Assembly: GCA_001797335.1 (NCBI GenBank)
Contig: MGPE01000006.1
Span: 123,326-187,325, forward strand
From: Deltaproteobacteria bacterium GWA2_38_16
Lineage (GTDB): Bacteria; Bdellovibrionota; JACOXK01; 2-02-FULL-40-11
Length of the DNA stretch: 64,000 nt
Direction: 5' to 3'
Below, in pieces: positions 8,972 through 16,935 of the stretch. Each line of letters begins with the position of its first letter. The stretch's first letter is position 1. A program made the translations under genes and the position numbers. The notes beneath the pieces were generated by a model, which was given only the letters and a program-made list of their open reading frames with translations, had not been told where the DNA came from and made no database searches.

Positions 8972-11023
8972 CTAGTCCGAGAAATGAAAAGCCTTTTGTA
9001 ATCTTTCGGGGTTAGATAAAAGAATAAGATTCTCTTTACGTTGTTTTAAAAAATTCTTGAAATACAAAATATCATCAAAGGATTCCAATGCTTCTAATTC
9101 CTTATAAAATTGAATTTGTTTTGAAAAAAGAGAAGACCATTGAGGGGCAACATCTTTTATCTTCTTTTTAAAAGATTCTTCTTCTGAGGAAAAAATAGAA
9201 CGCTCAAGCTCTTTCACTTGAAGACTGGCATCCATGGATAGTTGAAAAACCAGGTCCAATTTTCCTTCCTGTTGAGCTTTTTCTATCCTTTTTAAAGTTT
9301 CACCCAAAAGTTCTTGTTTTTGTTTTTCAAATACTTTTTGAAGATTTATCATGGTTTTATAAATATCTCGAAATAAAAATTCTCTGTATCCACTATACAC
9401 CTGATCTAAAAGCTCAAAAGAAACAAAAAGATGAAATAGTTTATGAAGCAAAAGAGTTGTTTTAGGATATTGCTCCTTTAAAGTTTGAAGCCTGATTTCT
9501 TCTTTTTCTTTTTCCTGAAAAGCCCTAGCCAAGCTTAAAAGTTCTACTCGGTACACTCCTTCGACCAAGGGTTGAATCTGCGGATCACTTAAAATATCCT
9601 CTATGTTTAAAGAAGAATTTAATTCTTTTAGATTTTCTTTAAAAATCATTAATCTTTCTTGAACCAGCGCGTGAGCCATTTTAAGACGATCTTGCCAATC
9701 CCACTCTTGAAATGTGGGATTAATTTTTTCTAGAAGCAAATCATGTGCAATGAGGGCAGAAGTAAAAACGATAAAAGAAGAGGTGGGCGAAAAAGAGGCT
9801 TTTTTCCCACCGTAGCGAAGAAGCGAATGAAGCGTTAAGTTATATCCTGAAAAAACAGCCGTTGAAAAAAGAGCTTTTGCTAAAAATGTCCGCCGAAACC
9901 ACACTTCATTGGCTAAATCAAAAAAAAGATTTCCCGCTTCTTTTATTTCTCCTTCTTTCATGAGCCACCAAATTTCTAAAAATCGGGGATGTTCTACCAT
10001 CTGAAAAATAACATCACTCACAAAGATGCCAATAAAAAGAGGGCTCGCATCTAAAATGGATTGTGCCAACAGAGGATGCTTCATCCCAAATTTATAAAAA
10101 GCAGAACTCCGGTTAAAAAGATGCCGAGTGCGATCGGCAGCAATGGAAAACGTTATAAAATTTAAATGCATCATGGGATCAGAAAGAAGATGTTTAAAAT
10201 AGATTTTTAATCGTCCTTCCTCTCCATGATACAAACTTAAATAGGCCTCGGCAAAAGCCCTCATGAAATAAAACTGAACCATCGATCGTGTCATTAAAGC
10301 AGGCTCTGATTCTGTTAAAAAATATTTCAGGGCTTCTTTTTTTCCAAATTCACCTCGACGAATAAGTTCTTTAAGCCCCTTCGAATATTCACCATTAACG
10401 GTATCGGTTGCCCGAATGAGCTCTAACCAAAGTTCTCGATGCGTTGCATAGTCTTGATACTGCTCTCTTGCTTTTTTATAAAAATCATTTTCAAAAGATT
10501 GAACTTTGGGATTATAAAGATCTGCCATCTTTTGAAGAAGATTAAAATAGCTACCATAGTTAATATCCCCATCTCGCAGTATTGGATTTACATCTACTTT
10601 CAAACGACTAAATAAGCGTTGATTCTCCTGAAGAGTTTTTAGTGTATAAGTCATCATCCCTCGAACCGTTAAAAGCTTAGAAGCCGCTAAAGCCAATTTT
10701 TGAGCCAATTCTTTTTGCCCATGTTTTTCACAATACTCATAAAAAGACATCACTCCTTCATATAAAGAAGGCGTTCGAACACGTTTCAAAACGATACCCT
10801 CTTCTTGGGCCAACGCTTTTAAGAAAGGTTCTTTTAAACGAACTATATTTTTAAGAAGTATAAGTTCTGAATCGGTCAAAGAATGAATATCTTCCAAATT
10901 CATCTGATCTAAATGCATTTCAATGGTATTGAGTAATTCCAAAGGTGAAATTTCAGTTTTAGAAAAGGCAAAAAGAGGCACAATCACAACAAACAGTAAA
11001 ACTGGCCAAAAACACTTTTTCAT
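8972..11023 (-). CDS. Large exported helical protein of unknown function
   Basis: 683 residues with a Sec signal (about 1-21, ending FAFS). The mature chain is predicted almost entirely alpha-helical. Two hydrophobic stretches near residues 315-340 and 395-440 could be membrane-associated hairpins; the C-terminal 200 residues are coiled-coil-like (KEKEEIRLQ, KKKIKD). No cysteine motif or enzymatic signature is visible. It has its own sigma-54 promoter about 100 bases upstream, with a palindromic repeat inside the presumed leader. Length and layout resemble the exported protein at 32134-34161, also under a sigma-54 element, but I cannot establish homology by eye. Confidence 0.72.
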   Translation of the reverse strand: MKKCFWPVLLFVVIVPLFAFSKTEISPLELLNTIEMHLDQMNLEDIHSLTDSELILLKNIVRLKEPFLKALAQEEGIVLKRVRTPSLYEGVMSFYEYCEKHGQKELAQKLALAASKLLTVRGMMTYTLKTLQENQRLFSRLKVDVNPILRDGDINYGSYFNLLQKMADLYNPKVQSFENDFYKKAREQYQDYATHRELWLELIRATDTVNGEYSKGLKELIRRGEFGKKEALKYFLTESEPALMTRSMVQFYFMRAFAEAYLSLYHGEEGRLKIYFKHLLSDPMMHLNFITFSIAADRTRHLFNRSSAFYKFGMKHPLLAQSILDASPLFIGIFVSDVIFQMVEHPRFLEIWWLMKEGEIKEAGNLFFDLANEVWFRRTFLAKALFSTAVFSGYNLTLHSLLRYGGKKASFSPTSSFIVFTSALIAHDLLLEKINPTFQEWDWQDRLKMAHALVQERLMIFKENLKELNSSLNIEDILSDPQIQPLVEGVYRVELLSLARAFQEKEKEEIRLQTLKEQYPKTTLLLHKLFHLFVSFELLDQVYSGYREFLFRDIYKTMINLQKVFEKQKQELLGETLKRIEKAQQEGKLDLVFQLSMDASLQVKELERSIFSSEEESFKKKIKDVAPQWSSLFSKQIQFYKELEALESFDDILYFKNFLKQRKENLILLSNPERLQKAFHFSD

Positions 11024-11035
11024 TTTTTCCTCTTA

Positions 11036-11111
11036 TGTCATTCTGAGCAAAGCGAAGAATCTCGTTTTCATTAAGGCGAGATCCTTCGTCACTTCGCTCC
11101 TCTGGATGACG
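11036..11111. repeat. Palindromic short interspersed repeat (TGTCATTCTGAG type)
   Basis: The left arm TGTCATTCTGAGCAAAGCG and continuing AAGAATCTCG pairs with a right arm ending GGATGACG. This is the widespread TGTCATTCTGAG(C/T)GAAGCGAAGAATCT family of REP-like elements. A half copy is at 20221-20250. It lies in the presumed 5' leader of the 11023 gene, downstream of its sigma-54 element, and would fold into a long imperfect hairpin. Confidence 0.8.
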
Positions 11112-11116
11112 CTTAA

Positions 11117-11132
11117 GCAAAAACAATGCCAA
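11117..11132 (-). promoter_or_regulatory. Sigma-54 (-24/-12) promoter for the 11023 gene
   Basis: Minus strand TTGGCATTGTTTTTGCT: GG (11130-11129), exactly ten bases, GC (11118-11117). It matches TTGGCA-N6-TTGCW. The predicted start near 11106 places the palindromic repeat within a leader of about 83 bases. Confidence 0.7.
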
Positions 11133-11239
11133 AAAAACTGAGATAAAACTGAAAGAATATTGATGTATATACCCTCATCAGCCATGTAATTATTACACAT
11201 TTGACTAGATAAGGGATTGTACGATAGTTTTTAATAGGT

Positions 11240-12013
11240 ATGAGCAAAAATAACATTCCTCTTATTTTTGGAAATCCTAAAGATGCGGCCTTTTTTAATC
11301 CTACCGACTGGATTTCTTATGCCAAAGAACAAGGAAAATTTAAAAATTGGCAGCCGGTGACTTCCTGTATCCTCACATTTAATTATGATTGGTTTAATTT
11401 GCTTAAAAAATCTCTCAAACTTTACACCAAATATGATCGCCAAATTCATGTATTTAAGGTGGGATCTAAAAAAATTGCTGCCCAACATGTTTCTGTCGGT
11501 GCTGCAAAAGCTGGAATTGAATTAGAAGTTCTCGTAGCTTTGGGAATTAAAAAATTTATTGCCATCGGGTCTGCCGGTTCTCTCCAAGAACATGTTACTA
11601 CCGGAGATATTTGTCTTCCCACCAAAGCCATTCGAGATGAAGGAACTTCTTACCACTACATGTCCCCTTCTAAATATAGCTATCCCACTCTCCCTTTATT
11701 TAAAGCGCTCAAAAAAATACTCCAAAAAAAGAATTTTACTTATTTTGCGGGACCTACGTGGACAACCGATGCTCCTTATCGAGAAACCATTCGAAAAATT
11801 CTAACCTATCGAAAAGAAGGCTGCCTTACCGTAGAAATGGAAGCGGCTAGTCTTTTTGCCATTGCCAAACACAGAAAAGTTTCTCTTGTTTCGATTTTAA
11901 ATATCTCTGATGAACTCACGGGTACTCATTGGAAGCCCAATTTCCATCACAAAAAACACCAGCAATCTAAAGAAAAACTGATTGAAGCCGCCATCGAAAC
12001 CCTATCGATCTAA
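11240..12013 (+). CDS. Nucleoside phosphorylase family protein (PNP/UDP type)
   Basis: 257 residues of the PNP_UDP_1 fold. Family marks: IAIGSAGSL (phosphate/ribose site), GDICLPTKAIRDEGTSYHY, GPTWTTDAPYRE, and the VEMEAASLFAIA block whose Glu binds ribose, followed by NISDEL. It would cleave a purine or pyrimidine nucleoside with phosphate in the cytoplasm (nucleotide salvage); base specificity cannot be read. The ATG at 11240 has only a weak upstream purine stretch. Its last 45 bases plus three downstream bases are duplicated exactly at 13826-13873, on the far side of the papain cassette. Confidence 0.85.
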   Translation: MSKNNIPLIFGNPKDAAFFNPTDWISYAKEQGKFKNWQPVTSCILTFNYDWFNLLKKSLKLYTKYDRQIHVFKVGSKKIAAQHVSVGAAKAGIELEVLVALGIKKFIAIGSAGSLQEHVTTGDICLPTKAIRDEGTSYHYMSPSKYSYPTLPLFKALKKILQKKNFTYFAGPTWTTDAPYRETIRKILTYRKEGCLTVEMEAASLFAIAKHRKVSLVSILNISDELTGTHWKPNFHHKKHQQSKEKLIEAAIETLSI

Positions 12014-12016
12014 AAA
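11969..12016 (+). repeat. 48-bp direct repeat, left copy (native 3' end of nucleoside phosphorylase gene)
   Basis: This copy is the authentic 3' end of the phosphorylase gene including its TAA. It is identical over all 48 bases to 13826-13873; the sequences diverge immediately outside on both sides (T versus A on the left, G versus A on the right). Confidence 0.97.
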
Positions 12017-12018
12017 GA

Positions 12019-12450
12019 CTACTTCTTAATAATATACTCTTTCCATCGGATTAATAAATATGCCCCTTGAACATAGGAAGAATCTTTAAATACACACCGA
12101 TTAGATGCTATCCATTCCCCTTTCCATTGATAAGACATAATGTGAGGAGTACCCAAGAGAGCTTTGCATAGTTTAAAAACAGGCGTTCCATATTCAGAGT
12201 AATAGTCTTTCACAAAAATTGGTTTTTTAATCTCTTGTTTCGCTAAACAAGGTTCCTGGTAACATGATTTTGAAATAAAGAAAGATTGGTCCTGATACGA
12301 AAAAAGGCAATAAGAACTTTTTTCATATTTTTCTTTTCCCATTTTAAACCATTTTATTTTTCCATTTACACATGACGCCTCATAAGCAAGGGTATTTTGA
12401 ATCAAAAATAAAAATAAAAACATGATCATTAAAAATATTTTATTGAACAT
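12019..12450 (-). CDS. Small cysteine-rich secreted protein, partner of papain-like protease
   Basis: 143 residues starting at the ATG at 12450, chosen because it opens a proper signal peptide (MFNKIFL..., cleavage near LAYEA); the frame extends further upstream but that part is antisense-like and lies inside the protease gene. The mature chain is about 120 residues with six cysteines, suggesting disulphides in the periplasm or outside. The start overlaps the protease stop by 11 bases, implying translational coupling. No family recognised. A protease inhibitor, immunity factor or co-secreted effector is plausible from the coupling but unproven. Confidence 0.7.
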   Translation of the reverse strand: MFNKIFLMIMFLFLFLIQNTLAYEASCVNGKIKWFKMGKEKYEKSSYCLFSYQDQSFFISKSCYQEPCLAKQEIKKPIFVKDYYSEYGTPVFKLCKALLGTPHIMSYQWKGEWIASNRCVFKDSSYVQGAYLLIRWKEYIIKK

Positions 12451-13804
12451 ACGTAATCCCCTCAAGAGTCCTAGATAAAAAATCTTCAGGTACCCAAACA
12501 TATCCTCTGTCACAAGAAAAATCATAGGTACAATTTGCTCCCCATGAATTCCGAACAAGATATTCGCAAGACTGCCTATTCTCAACCCATCGCCTCCCCA
12601 CCACACTAGAAGCATGTGGTCCTTCTAACTCAAGAGCGAAGCGATTATCTAAAATATTGGCATAATAGCTAATGCCTACAATATTATTGTGATTAAGTTG
12701 ATCATCCATCTCTTTAATTAAACTGCCTGTATCTGAAAATAAGCCTTTATATTTTGCAGTGATGCTTAAATTTTCAATAGGCTCCAATCTTTTCCCTTTA
12801 CAATTTTCTTCTATTAATGTGTCCATCAACACAAAATAAGGCGTTCTATTCAAAATATCGGTAATATCCGATATACTTAAATTAGGAAGCATTCTGGCAA
12901 ACAAGGGTCCTTCACAGGCTTGAAATTCTTCTTCCTGATGTTGTTTCTTGGCTTCTTCTAGTTTTGTTTGATCCTCTTCAAGTCTTTTCAATGCTTGCTT
13001 TAATGATAAATATTCCGTAAAAGCCACATCTGAAGAAGGAAGATCTTGTTCTAAACAAAGGCCTCTTTTATTAGCTGCCTCCAAAGCATCTTCTATCCAT
13101 CCGCCTTCGATATCGGCTTCCTTGTATCCAAATAAAGATTTAAAGGCCCCTCTCATGCTTTCATCATTATATGCATTGGCCACATCCACCGCAGAGATGA
13201 GTTGTCCTGTTTTATAACTTAAAAGATCTGCTGCCGTAAAAGCATAACACCACCCAATACCATCTTGATCCCGAACCCCCATCAAAGGAAACCTTCGATT
13301 ATCTTGGTTAGAACAAGAATGTTTTCTTTGATGCGCGGCATTTCTCCCCTGTTCTTCCAGCTGAACCTGAACAGGAACAGACAGGTGATTTACTAATGGG
13401 ATAGAAGTGCTCCAAGCATCTAAAACATCTCTTAATTTTTGTATGGCCGCATAAGGTGGACGATACCTTGAACTTCTTTCGATTTCACTGGTCAGAAATG
13501 CAATTTGTTTTTTATAGAGCTCTTTAAAGTGGGCATTAACAAATAAGATTATCTTTTGCCTATCCTCAACATAGCCACCACAATGCTTATCAATATCATC
13601 CAAAAAATTTATTATGCGTGGTTTAAGTGCCACCACATCTTCAATTTCTTGTAATCTCTCCCATTGATTTTGATATTCTCTCTTTTGATTGGAATTCATG
13701 AAAGGACACCCTCTTAAATCTAGCGGGCGACTTAAGCTTTCGTAGGGCATCCAAAATAAAGTTAAAAATATAACACCAATAAAAAATTTAAAATAATATT
13801 CCAC
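12440..13804 (-). CDS. Secreted papain-like (C1) cysteine protease
   Basis: 454 residues with an N-terminal signal (about 1-25), a helical pro-region (about 40-135) and a C1-type catalytic domain: Gln180 and Cys186 in RDQDGIGWCYAF, the GGW motif (234-236), His397 in GPHASSV and Asn419 in VRNSWG, followed by GYVWVP. A charged coiled-coil insertion (about 267-297) interrupts the domain. The start is GTG at 13804 with no good ribosome-binding site. Cleavage of extracellular or envelope proteins is inferred. It forms a pair with the overlapping cysteine-rich gene, and the pair sits between 48-bp direct repeats, downstream of comM and the toxin-antitoxin genes on the same strand. Confidence 0.88.
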   Translation of the reverse strand: MEYYFKFFIGVIFLTLFWMPYESLSRPLDLRGCPFMNSNQKREYQNQWERLQEIEDVVALKPRIINFLDDIDKHCGGYVEDRQKIILFVNAHFKELYKKQIAFLTSEIERSSRYRPPYAAIQKLRDVLDAWSTSIPLVNHLSVPVQVQLEEQGRNAAHQRKHSCSNQDNRRFPLMGVRDQDGIGWCYAFTAADLLSYKTGQLISAVDVANAYNDESMRGAFKSLFGYKEADIEGGWIEDALEAANKRGLCLEQDLPSSDVAFTEYLSLKQALKRLEEDQTKLEEAKKQHQEEEFQACEGPLFARMLPNLSISDITDILNRTPYFVLMDTLIEENCKGKRLEPIENLSITAKYKGLFSDTGSLIKEMDDQLNHNNIVGISYYANILDNRFALELEGPHASSVVGRRWVENRQSCEYLVRNSWGANCTYDFSCDRGYVWVPEDFLSRTLEGITYVQ

Positions 13805-13825
13805 AGATGTCTTATCGGCATTTTA

Positions 13826-13873
13826 AAAGAAAAACTGATTGAAGCCGCCATCGAAACCCTATCGATCTAAAAA
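13826..13873 (+). repeat. 48-bp direct repeat, right copy
   Basis: Exact copy of 11969-12016. Here it is not part of a gene: it encodes the last 14 codons of the phosphorylase with no gene in front and ends five bases before the antitoxin stop. Removing 12017-13873 would restore a simple convergent junction between phosphorylase and antitoxin genes. Confidence 0.97.
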
Positions 13874-13878
13874 ACACA

Positions 13879-14175
13879 TCAGGCTACTTTTTCAAGTTCA
13901 ATCTTTATTTTTAAACGAAATGGATAAAGATAAAGGTCCAGAGTTTCTGGTTTTGGACGCCTTCGATCTTTTAAGAAATCAACAATGTTTGGAGATGGGA
14001 TACCGGATACTTCTGAGAATTCCTTTACTCCCATTCGTTGAATGGCATGCTTAAGAGCTTCTTCCACACTTAGCCCTTCTTCTCCTTCCATAAGGGTGAT
14101 AAAAAAATTCTGAGCAAATTTTGGATTTCTCATTTTTTCACTTAATCTGTGATCATAGGATTTACTTCGATTCAT
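13879..14175 (-). CDS. HigA-like antitoxin (XRE helix-turn-helix)
   Basis: 98 residues. The segment from about 40 to 85 (ALKHAIQRMGVKEFSEVSG and PNIVDFLKDRRRPKPETL) reads as a Cro/XRE-type helix-turn-helix of the addiction-module antidote family. It starts inside the toxin gene (14-base overlap) with a GGAG site, the toxin-first order typical of higBA-like modules. The protein should bind and neutralise the toxin and repress the operon. Confidence 0.85.
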   Translation of the reverse strand: MNRSKSYDHRLSEKMRNPKFAQNFFITLMEGEEGLSVEEALKHAIQRMGVKEFSEVSGIPSPNIVDFLKDRRRPKPETLDLYLYPFRLKIKIELEKVA

Positions 14176-14476
14176 ATATTCTCCAAAATTCTTTTGCCTT
14201 TTGTATATTCTTATCCTGAGAACTCTTATCTCCTCCCAAAAGAAGGATCATTTGATTTTTACTCCTTCCAAAATAAACTCGATATCCAGGACCATAATCA
14301 ATTTTAATTTCAAAAACACCATCTCCCACAGGTTTTAAATTTTTCCTACCACCCCCTAATGCAATACGATCTACATAGGCATAAATCTTTGCTTGAGTTA
14401 CAATATCCAGTGTCTCTATCCATACTGAATAAGGCTCCCTATTTTTAATATTACCAAAAATGATAATTTTAATCAA
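14162..14476 (-). CDS. HigB/RelE-family toxin (Gp49-like)
   Basis: 104 residues of the RelE/ParE superfamily, phage Gp49-like branch: GDGVFEIKIDYGPGYRVYF followed by LLLGGDKSSQDKNIQKAKEFW is the family signature. Members are ribosome-dependent mRNA nucleases. The start is TTG at 14476 with GAGGAA six bases away. Only nine bases separate it from the comM stop, so the module can be co-transcribed with comM from the sigma-54 promoter near 16022, although it may also have its own promoter inside comM. Confidence 0.9.
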   Translation of the reverse strand: MIKIIIFGNIKNREPYSVWIETLDIVTQAKIYAYVDRIALGGGRKNLKPVGDGVFEIKIDYGPGYRVYFGRSKNQMILLLGGDKSSQDKNIQKAKEFWRIYESK

Positions 14477-14485
14477 GTTTTTTCC

Positions 14486-15997
14486 TCATCTATCTAAAAA
14501 GCGAAGCTGGATGGCTTGGGCAATGTGGGGAGTTCTTATATTTTCTTCTCCTTCCATATCGGCCAACGTTCTCGATACTTTTAAAATTCGATGATAGGTC
14601 CGATAGCTCAATCCAAATTTTTCCATCGCTTCATTTAAAATTTTTTCTGCCGAAGATTCTAAGGTACAAAACTCTGCAATAGCCCTAGGAGACATGTGAC
14701 TATTGGTAAAAAAATGACACTCCTTAAATCGAGATCCTTGGATGTTTCTGGCTTTCAACACTCGTTCTAAAATATCTTTCGATGATTCTTCTAGTGATGA
14801 AGACCCCTCTTCTACAGTAACTGCCGGCACCAACACTTGAACATCAATTCTATCCATTAAAGGCCCTGACAGCTTTCCTCGATAGTGCTGGATCCGGGCA
14901 TCACTACAGATACAATCTTTTTTAGGATGATTTAAATACCCACACGGGCAAGGGTTCATCGCTGCTACCAGCATAAATCTAGCCGGATATAAAAATCGTC
15001 CATTGACCCGACATACAGAAATTTTTCCTTCTTCCATGGGTTCCCTTAAGACTTCCAGTACATCTCTTTTAAATTCGGGAATCTCATCTAAAAAAAGTAT
15101 CCCATGATGCGCAAGACTGACTTCCCCAGGCATAATAGAATTTTTTCCACCTCCTACGAGCGCCGCATAAGAAGCCGTGTGATGGGGACTTCGAAAAGGA
15201 CGCTCATAAATAAGTGATTCCTTAGGTTTTAATAACCCAGATACCGAATAGACCTGGGTTGTTTCCAAAGATTCTTTAAAAGTTAAAGGAGGTAAAATCG
15301 ATGGTAAGCGTCTAGCCAACATAGACTTTCCACATCCCGGAGGACCCATCATGAGTACATTGTGTCCTCCCGCCGCAGCAATTTCTAACGCCCGCTTAGC
15401 CCACTTTTGCCCTTTCACCTCAGAAAAATCTATTTCTGACTTCTGTGAGGAAGAAGGCTCAGAAAATTTAACGGGAGTTAAAGATATTTCTTCTTTTAAA
15501 AATTGAATAGCTTCCATCAAACTTTCAATACCATACACATTCATCTGAGAAACAACCGAAGCTTCCAGTGCGTTTTCTTTTGGTAAGAGAACGGTTTTAA
15601 TCCCTTGTTTATAGGCCGAAAGCACTAGCGGCAATACCCCTCGAATAGGCTGGAGCCTCCCTTCCAACGATAGTTCACCTAAAAAAAGATATTCTTTATA
15701 TTTTTGACAATTCCATTGTTGGTCGGCCATAAGAAGTCCTAACGCAATGGCCAATTCAAAAGAAGATCCCTCTTTTTTAAGGTGGGCAGGGGATAAATTC
15801 ACCGTAATTCGTTTCATGGGAAAAGAAACATCACTATTTTTAAATGCCGATCGAACACGCTCTTTACTTTCTTTTACCGACGTATCCGGCAACCCTACTA
15901 CACAAAAAGAGGGGAGCCCAGATTGTAAATCCACCTCTACCCTCACTAAACACGCCTTAAGCCCCACCACACACCCACTCATCACATATGAAAGCAT
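14486..15997 (-). CDS. comM: YifB/ComM family Mg-chelatase-like AAA+ ATPase
   Basis: 503 residues from the ATG at 15997. That start has a perfect AGGAGG six bases upstream and lies just downstream of a sigma-54 promoter; a longer frame opening at 16042 would begin upstream of that promoter and is rejected. Domains: N-terminal ChlI-like domain (VVGLPDTSVKES), Mg-chelatase AAA+ core with Walker A GPPGCGKS (218-225), Walker B LFLDEIPEF, and the C-terminal Mg_chelatase_C domain (SYRTYHRILKVSRTLADM). ComM is a hexameric branch-migration helicase that helps integrate single-stranded DNA during natural transformation. Sigma-54 control of comM is unusual. Confidence 0.93.
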   Translation of the reverse strand: MLSYVMSGCVVGLKACLVRVEVDLQSGLPSFCVVGLPDTSVKESKERVRSAFKNSDVSFPMKRITVNLSPAHLKKEGSSFELAIALGLLMADQQWNCQKYKEYLFLGELSLEGRLQPIRGVLPLVLSAYKQGIKTVLLPKENALEASVVSQMNVYGIESLMEAIQFLKEEISLTPVKFSEPSSSQKSEIDFSEVKGQKWAKRALEIAAAGGHNVLMMGPPGCGKSMLARRLPSILPPLTFKESLETTQVYSVSGLLKPKESLIYERPFRSPHHTASYAALVGGGKNSIMPGEVSLAHHGILFLDEIPEFKRDVLEVLREPMEEGKISVCRVNGRFLYPARFMLVAAMNPCPCGYLNHPKKDCICSDARIQHYRGKLSGPLMDRIDVQVLVPAVTVEEGSSSLEESSKDILERVLKARNIQGSRFKECHFFTNSHMSPRAIAEFCTLESSAEKILNEAMEKFGLSYRTYHRILKVSRTLADMEGEENIRTPHIAQAIQLRFLDR

Positions 15998-16021
15998 AAT
16001 AAACCTCCTGAAATCAGGATA

Positions 16022-16037
16022 TGCAAAGCGTGTGCCA
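16022..16037 (-). promoter_or_regulatory. Sigma-54 (-24/-12) promoter for comM
   Basis: Minus strand TGGCACACGCTTTGCA: GG (16036-16035), ten bases, GC (16024-16023). This is a full match to TGGCAC-N5-TTGCA. The expected start is near 16011, leaving a leader of about 14 bases with AGGAGG at 16008-16003. Confidence 0.85.
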
Positions 16038-16059
16038 GGCATTTTGAGCTTGAAATGAG

Positions 16060-16083
16060 AAAAAAGCGGACGGAAAACCGTCC
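16060..16083 (-). terminator. Rho-independent terminator of lgt
   Basis: Directly after the lgt stop (16085-16087), minus strand: six-base-pair stem GGACGG/CCGTCC with a TTTT loop, GC, then six T. It separates lgt transcription from the comM promoter immediately behind it. Confidence 0.85.
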
Positions 16084-16084
16084 A

Positions 16085-16879
16085 CTACGACGGAAGCTTA
16101 CGAGCGCGCCACCAAAGAAGAATTCCTCCCAGGATCATAAAAAGTCCTAAAAACTGAGAGGTAGAAAGAATATTGGAAATAACAAAACCACGGACTTCAT
16201 CCCCTCTAAAAATTTCAATAACACCACGTCCGATAGGATAAAAAATAAGGTACCCCGCTAAAAGTTGGCCATCAAACTTTTTTCGTTTTCTCATCCAAAT
16301 TAAAATTAAAAATACCAAAAAATTAGCGCTAGCTTGCCACAGCTGAGTTGCATAAAGAGGAATACCCAGCGGTCTAGAAAAACTATCGGGATTAGTAGCC
16401 ACATAACTAATGGGAAATTGTACAAAATCACAAATTTTCCCATGACAACATCCCGCTAAAAAACATCCCAATCTTCCAAACATGGTTCCCAATGCCAAAT
16501 AGGGCGCGAAAATATCCATAGATTTTAAGATGGGTATTTTGTGCTTTTTTGTATACCACCAAAGCACAATAGCAGCGGGAATAAACCCTCCTAAAAAGGT
16601 ATATCCCCCCTTCCATACTTTTGGAATTTCAAGAGGATTAGAAAAATAATAAGAAGGCTTTTCAAAAAATACATGAAAAAGACGAGATCCAATAAGGGCC
16701 GCTAAAATAATATAGGTCGCTACATTTAAAAAATGTTCAGGATCTAACCCCTCTGTTTTAGCTCGTCTGACGACTAAATATAACGCTAGGCTAAAACCAA
16801 TAGCTAACATCGTCCCATATCCGGGAATAGGGATATAAGAATCTGCTCCGAACGGAATCTTTAGTAAAATCGGATACAT
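16085..16879 (-). CDS. lgt: Prolipoprotein diacylglyceryl transferase
   Basis: 264 residues, about seven membrane helices. Lgt moves a diacylglyceryl group from phosphatidylglycerol to the lipobox cysteine of prolipoproteins in the inner membrane, the first step for the many lipoproteins in this window. Visible marks: the N-terminal GYGTMLAIGF segment, GGYTFLGGF, and GRLGCFLAGCCHG, a cysteine-containing variant of the usual GRLGNFxNxE signature, then YPIGRGVIEIFRGDE. Length is normal. A strong terminator follows the stop. Confidence 0.95.
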   Translation of the reverse strand: MYPILLKIPFGADSYIPIPGYGTMLAIGFSLALYLVVRRAKTEGLDPEHFLNVATYIILAALIGSRLFHVFFEKPSYYFSNPLEIPKVWKGGYTFLGGFIPAAIVLWWYTKKHKIPILKSMDIFAPYLALGTMFGRLGCFLAGCCHGKICDFVQFPISYVATNPDSFSRPLGIPLYATQLWQASANFLVFLILIWMRKRKKFDGQLLAGYLIFYPIGRGVIEIFRGDEVRGFVISNILSTSQFLGLFMILGGILLWWRARKLPS

Positions 16880-16935
16880 AAATAGAAGTATGACCTATTT
16901 TTAAAGATTCTGTCAATAAAACCTCTTAGATTTAG

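Larger units (their letters stand above)
16018..16083 (-). repeat. Composite terminator + sigma-54 promoter module, copy 1
   Basis: On the minus strand: hairpin GGACGG-TTTT-CCGTCC, T-tract, a dyad-like TTTCAAGCTCAAAA, then the promoter TGGCACACGCTTTGCA and TATCC. The same series in the same order occurs on the plus strand at 49961-50026 with only a few differences across about 65 bases. Confidence 0.85.

Noticed and set aside
10923-11141. ORF with SYVILSKAKNLVF and FVTSLLWMT strings
   Set aside because: These are the translation of the TGTCATTCTGAG-type palindrome and of antisense sequence of the 11023 gene, not a protein.
12451-12615. N-terminal extension of the cysteine-rich secreted protein
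   Set aside because: Overlaps the catalytic region of the papain gene; the internal ATG at 12450 opens a standard signal peptide.
16000-16042. Longer comM frame starting at 16042
   Set aside because: It would start upstream of the sigma-54 promoter and adds residues unlike the family; the ATG at 15997 has a perfect AGGAGG.
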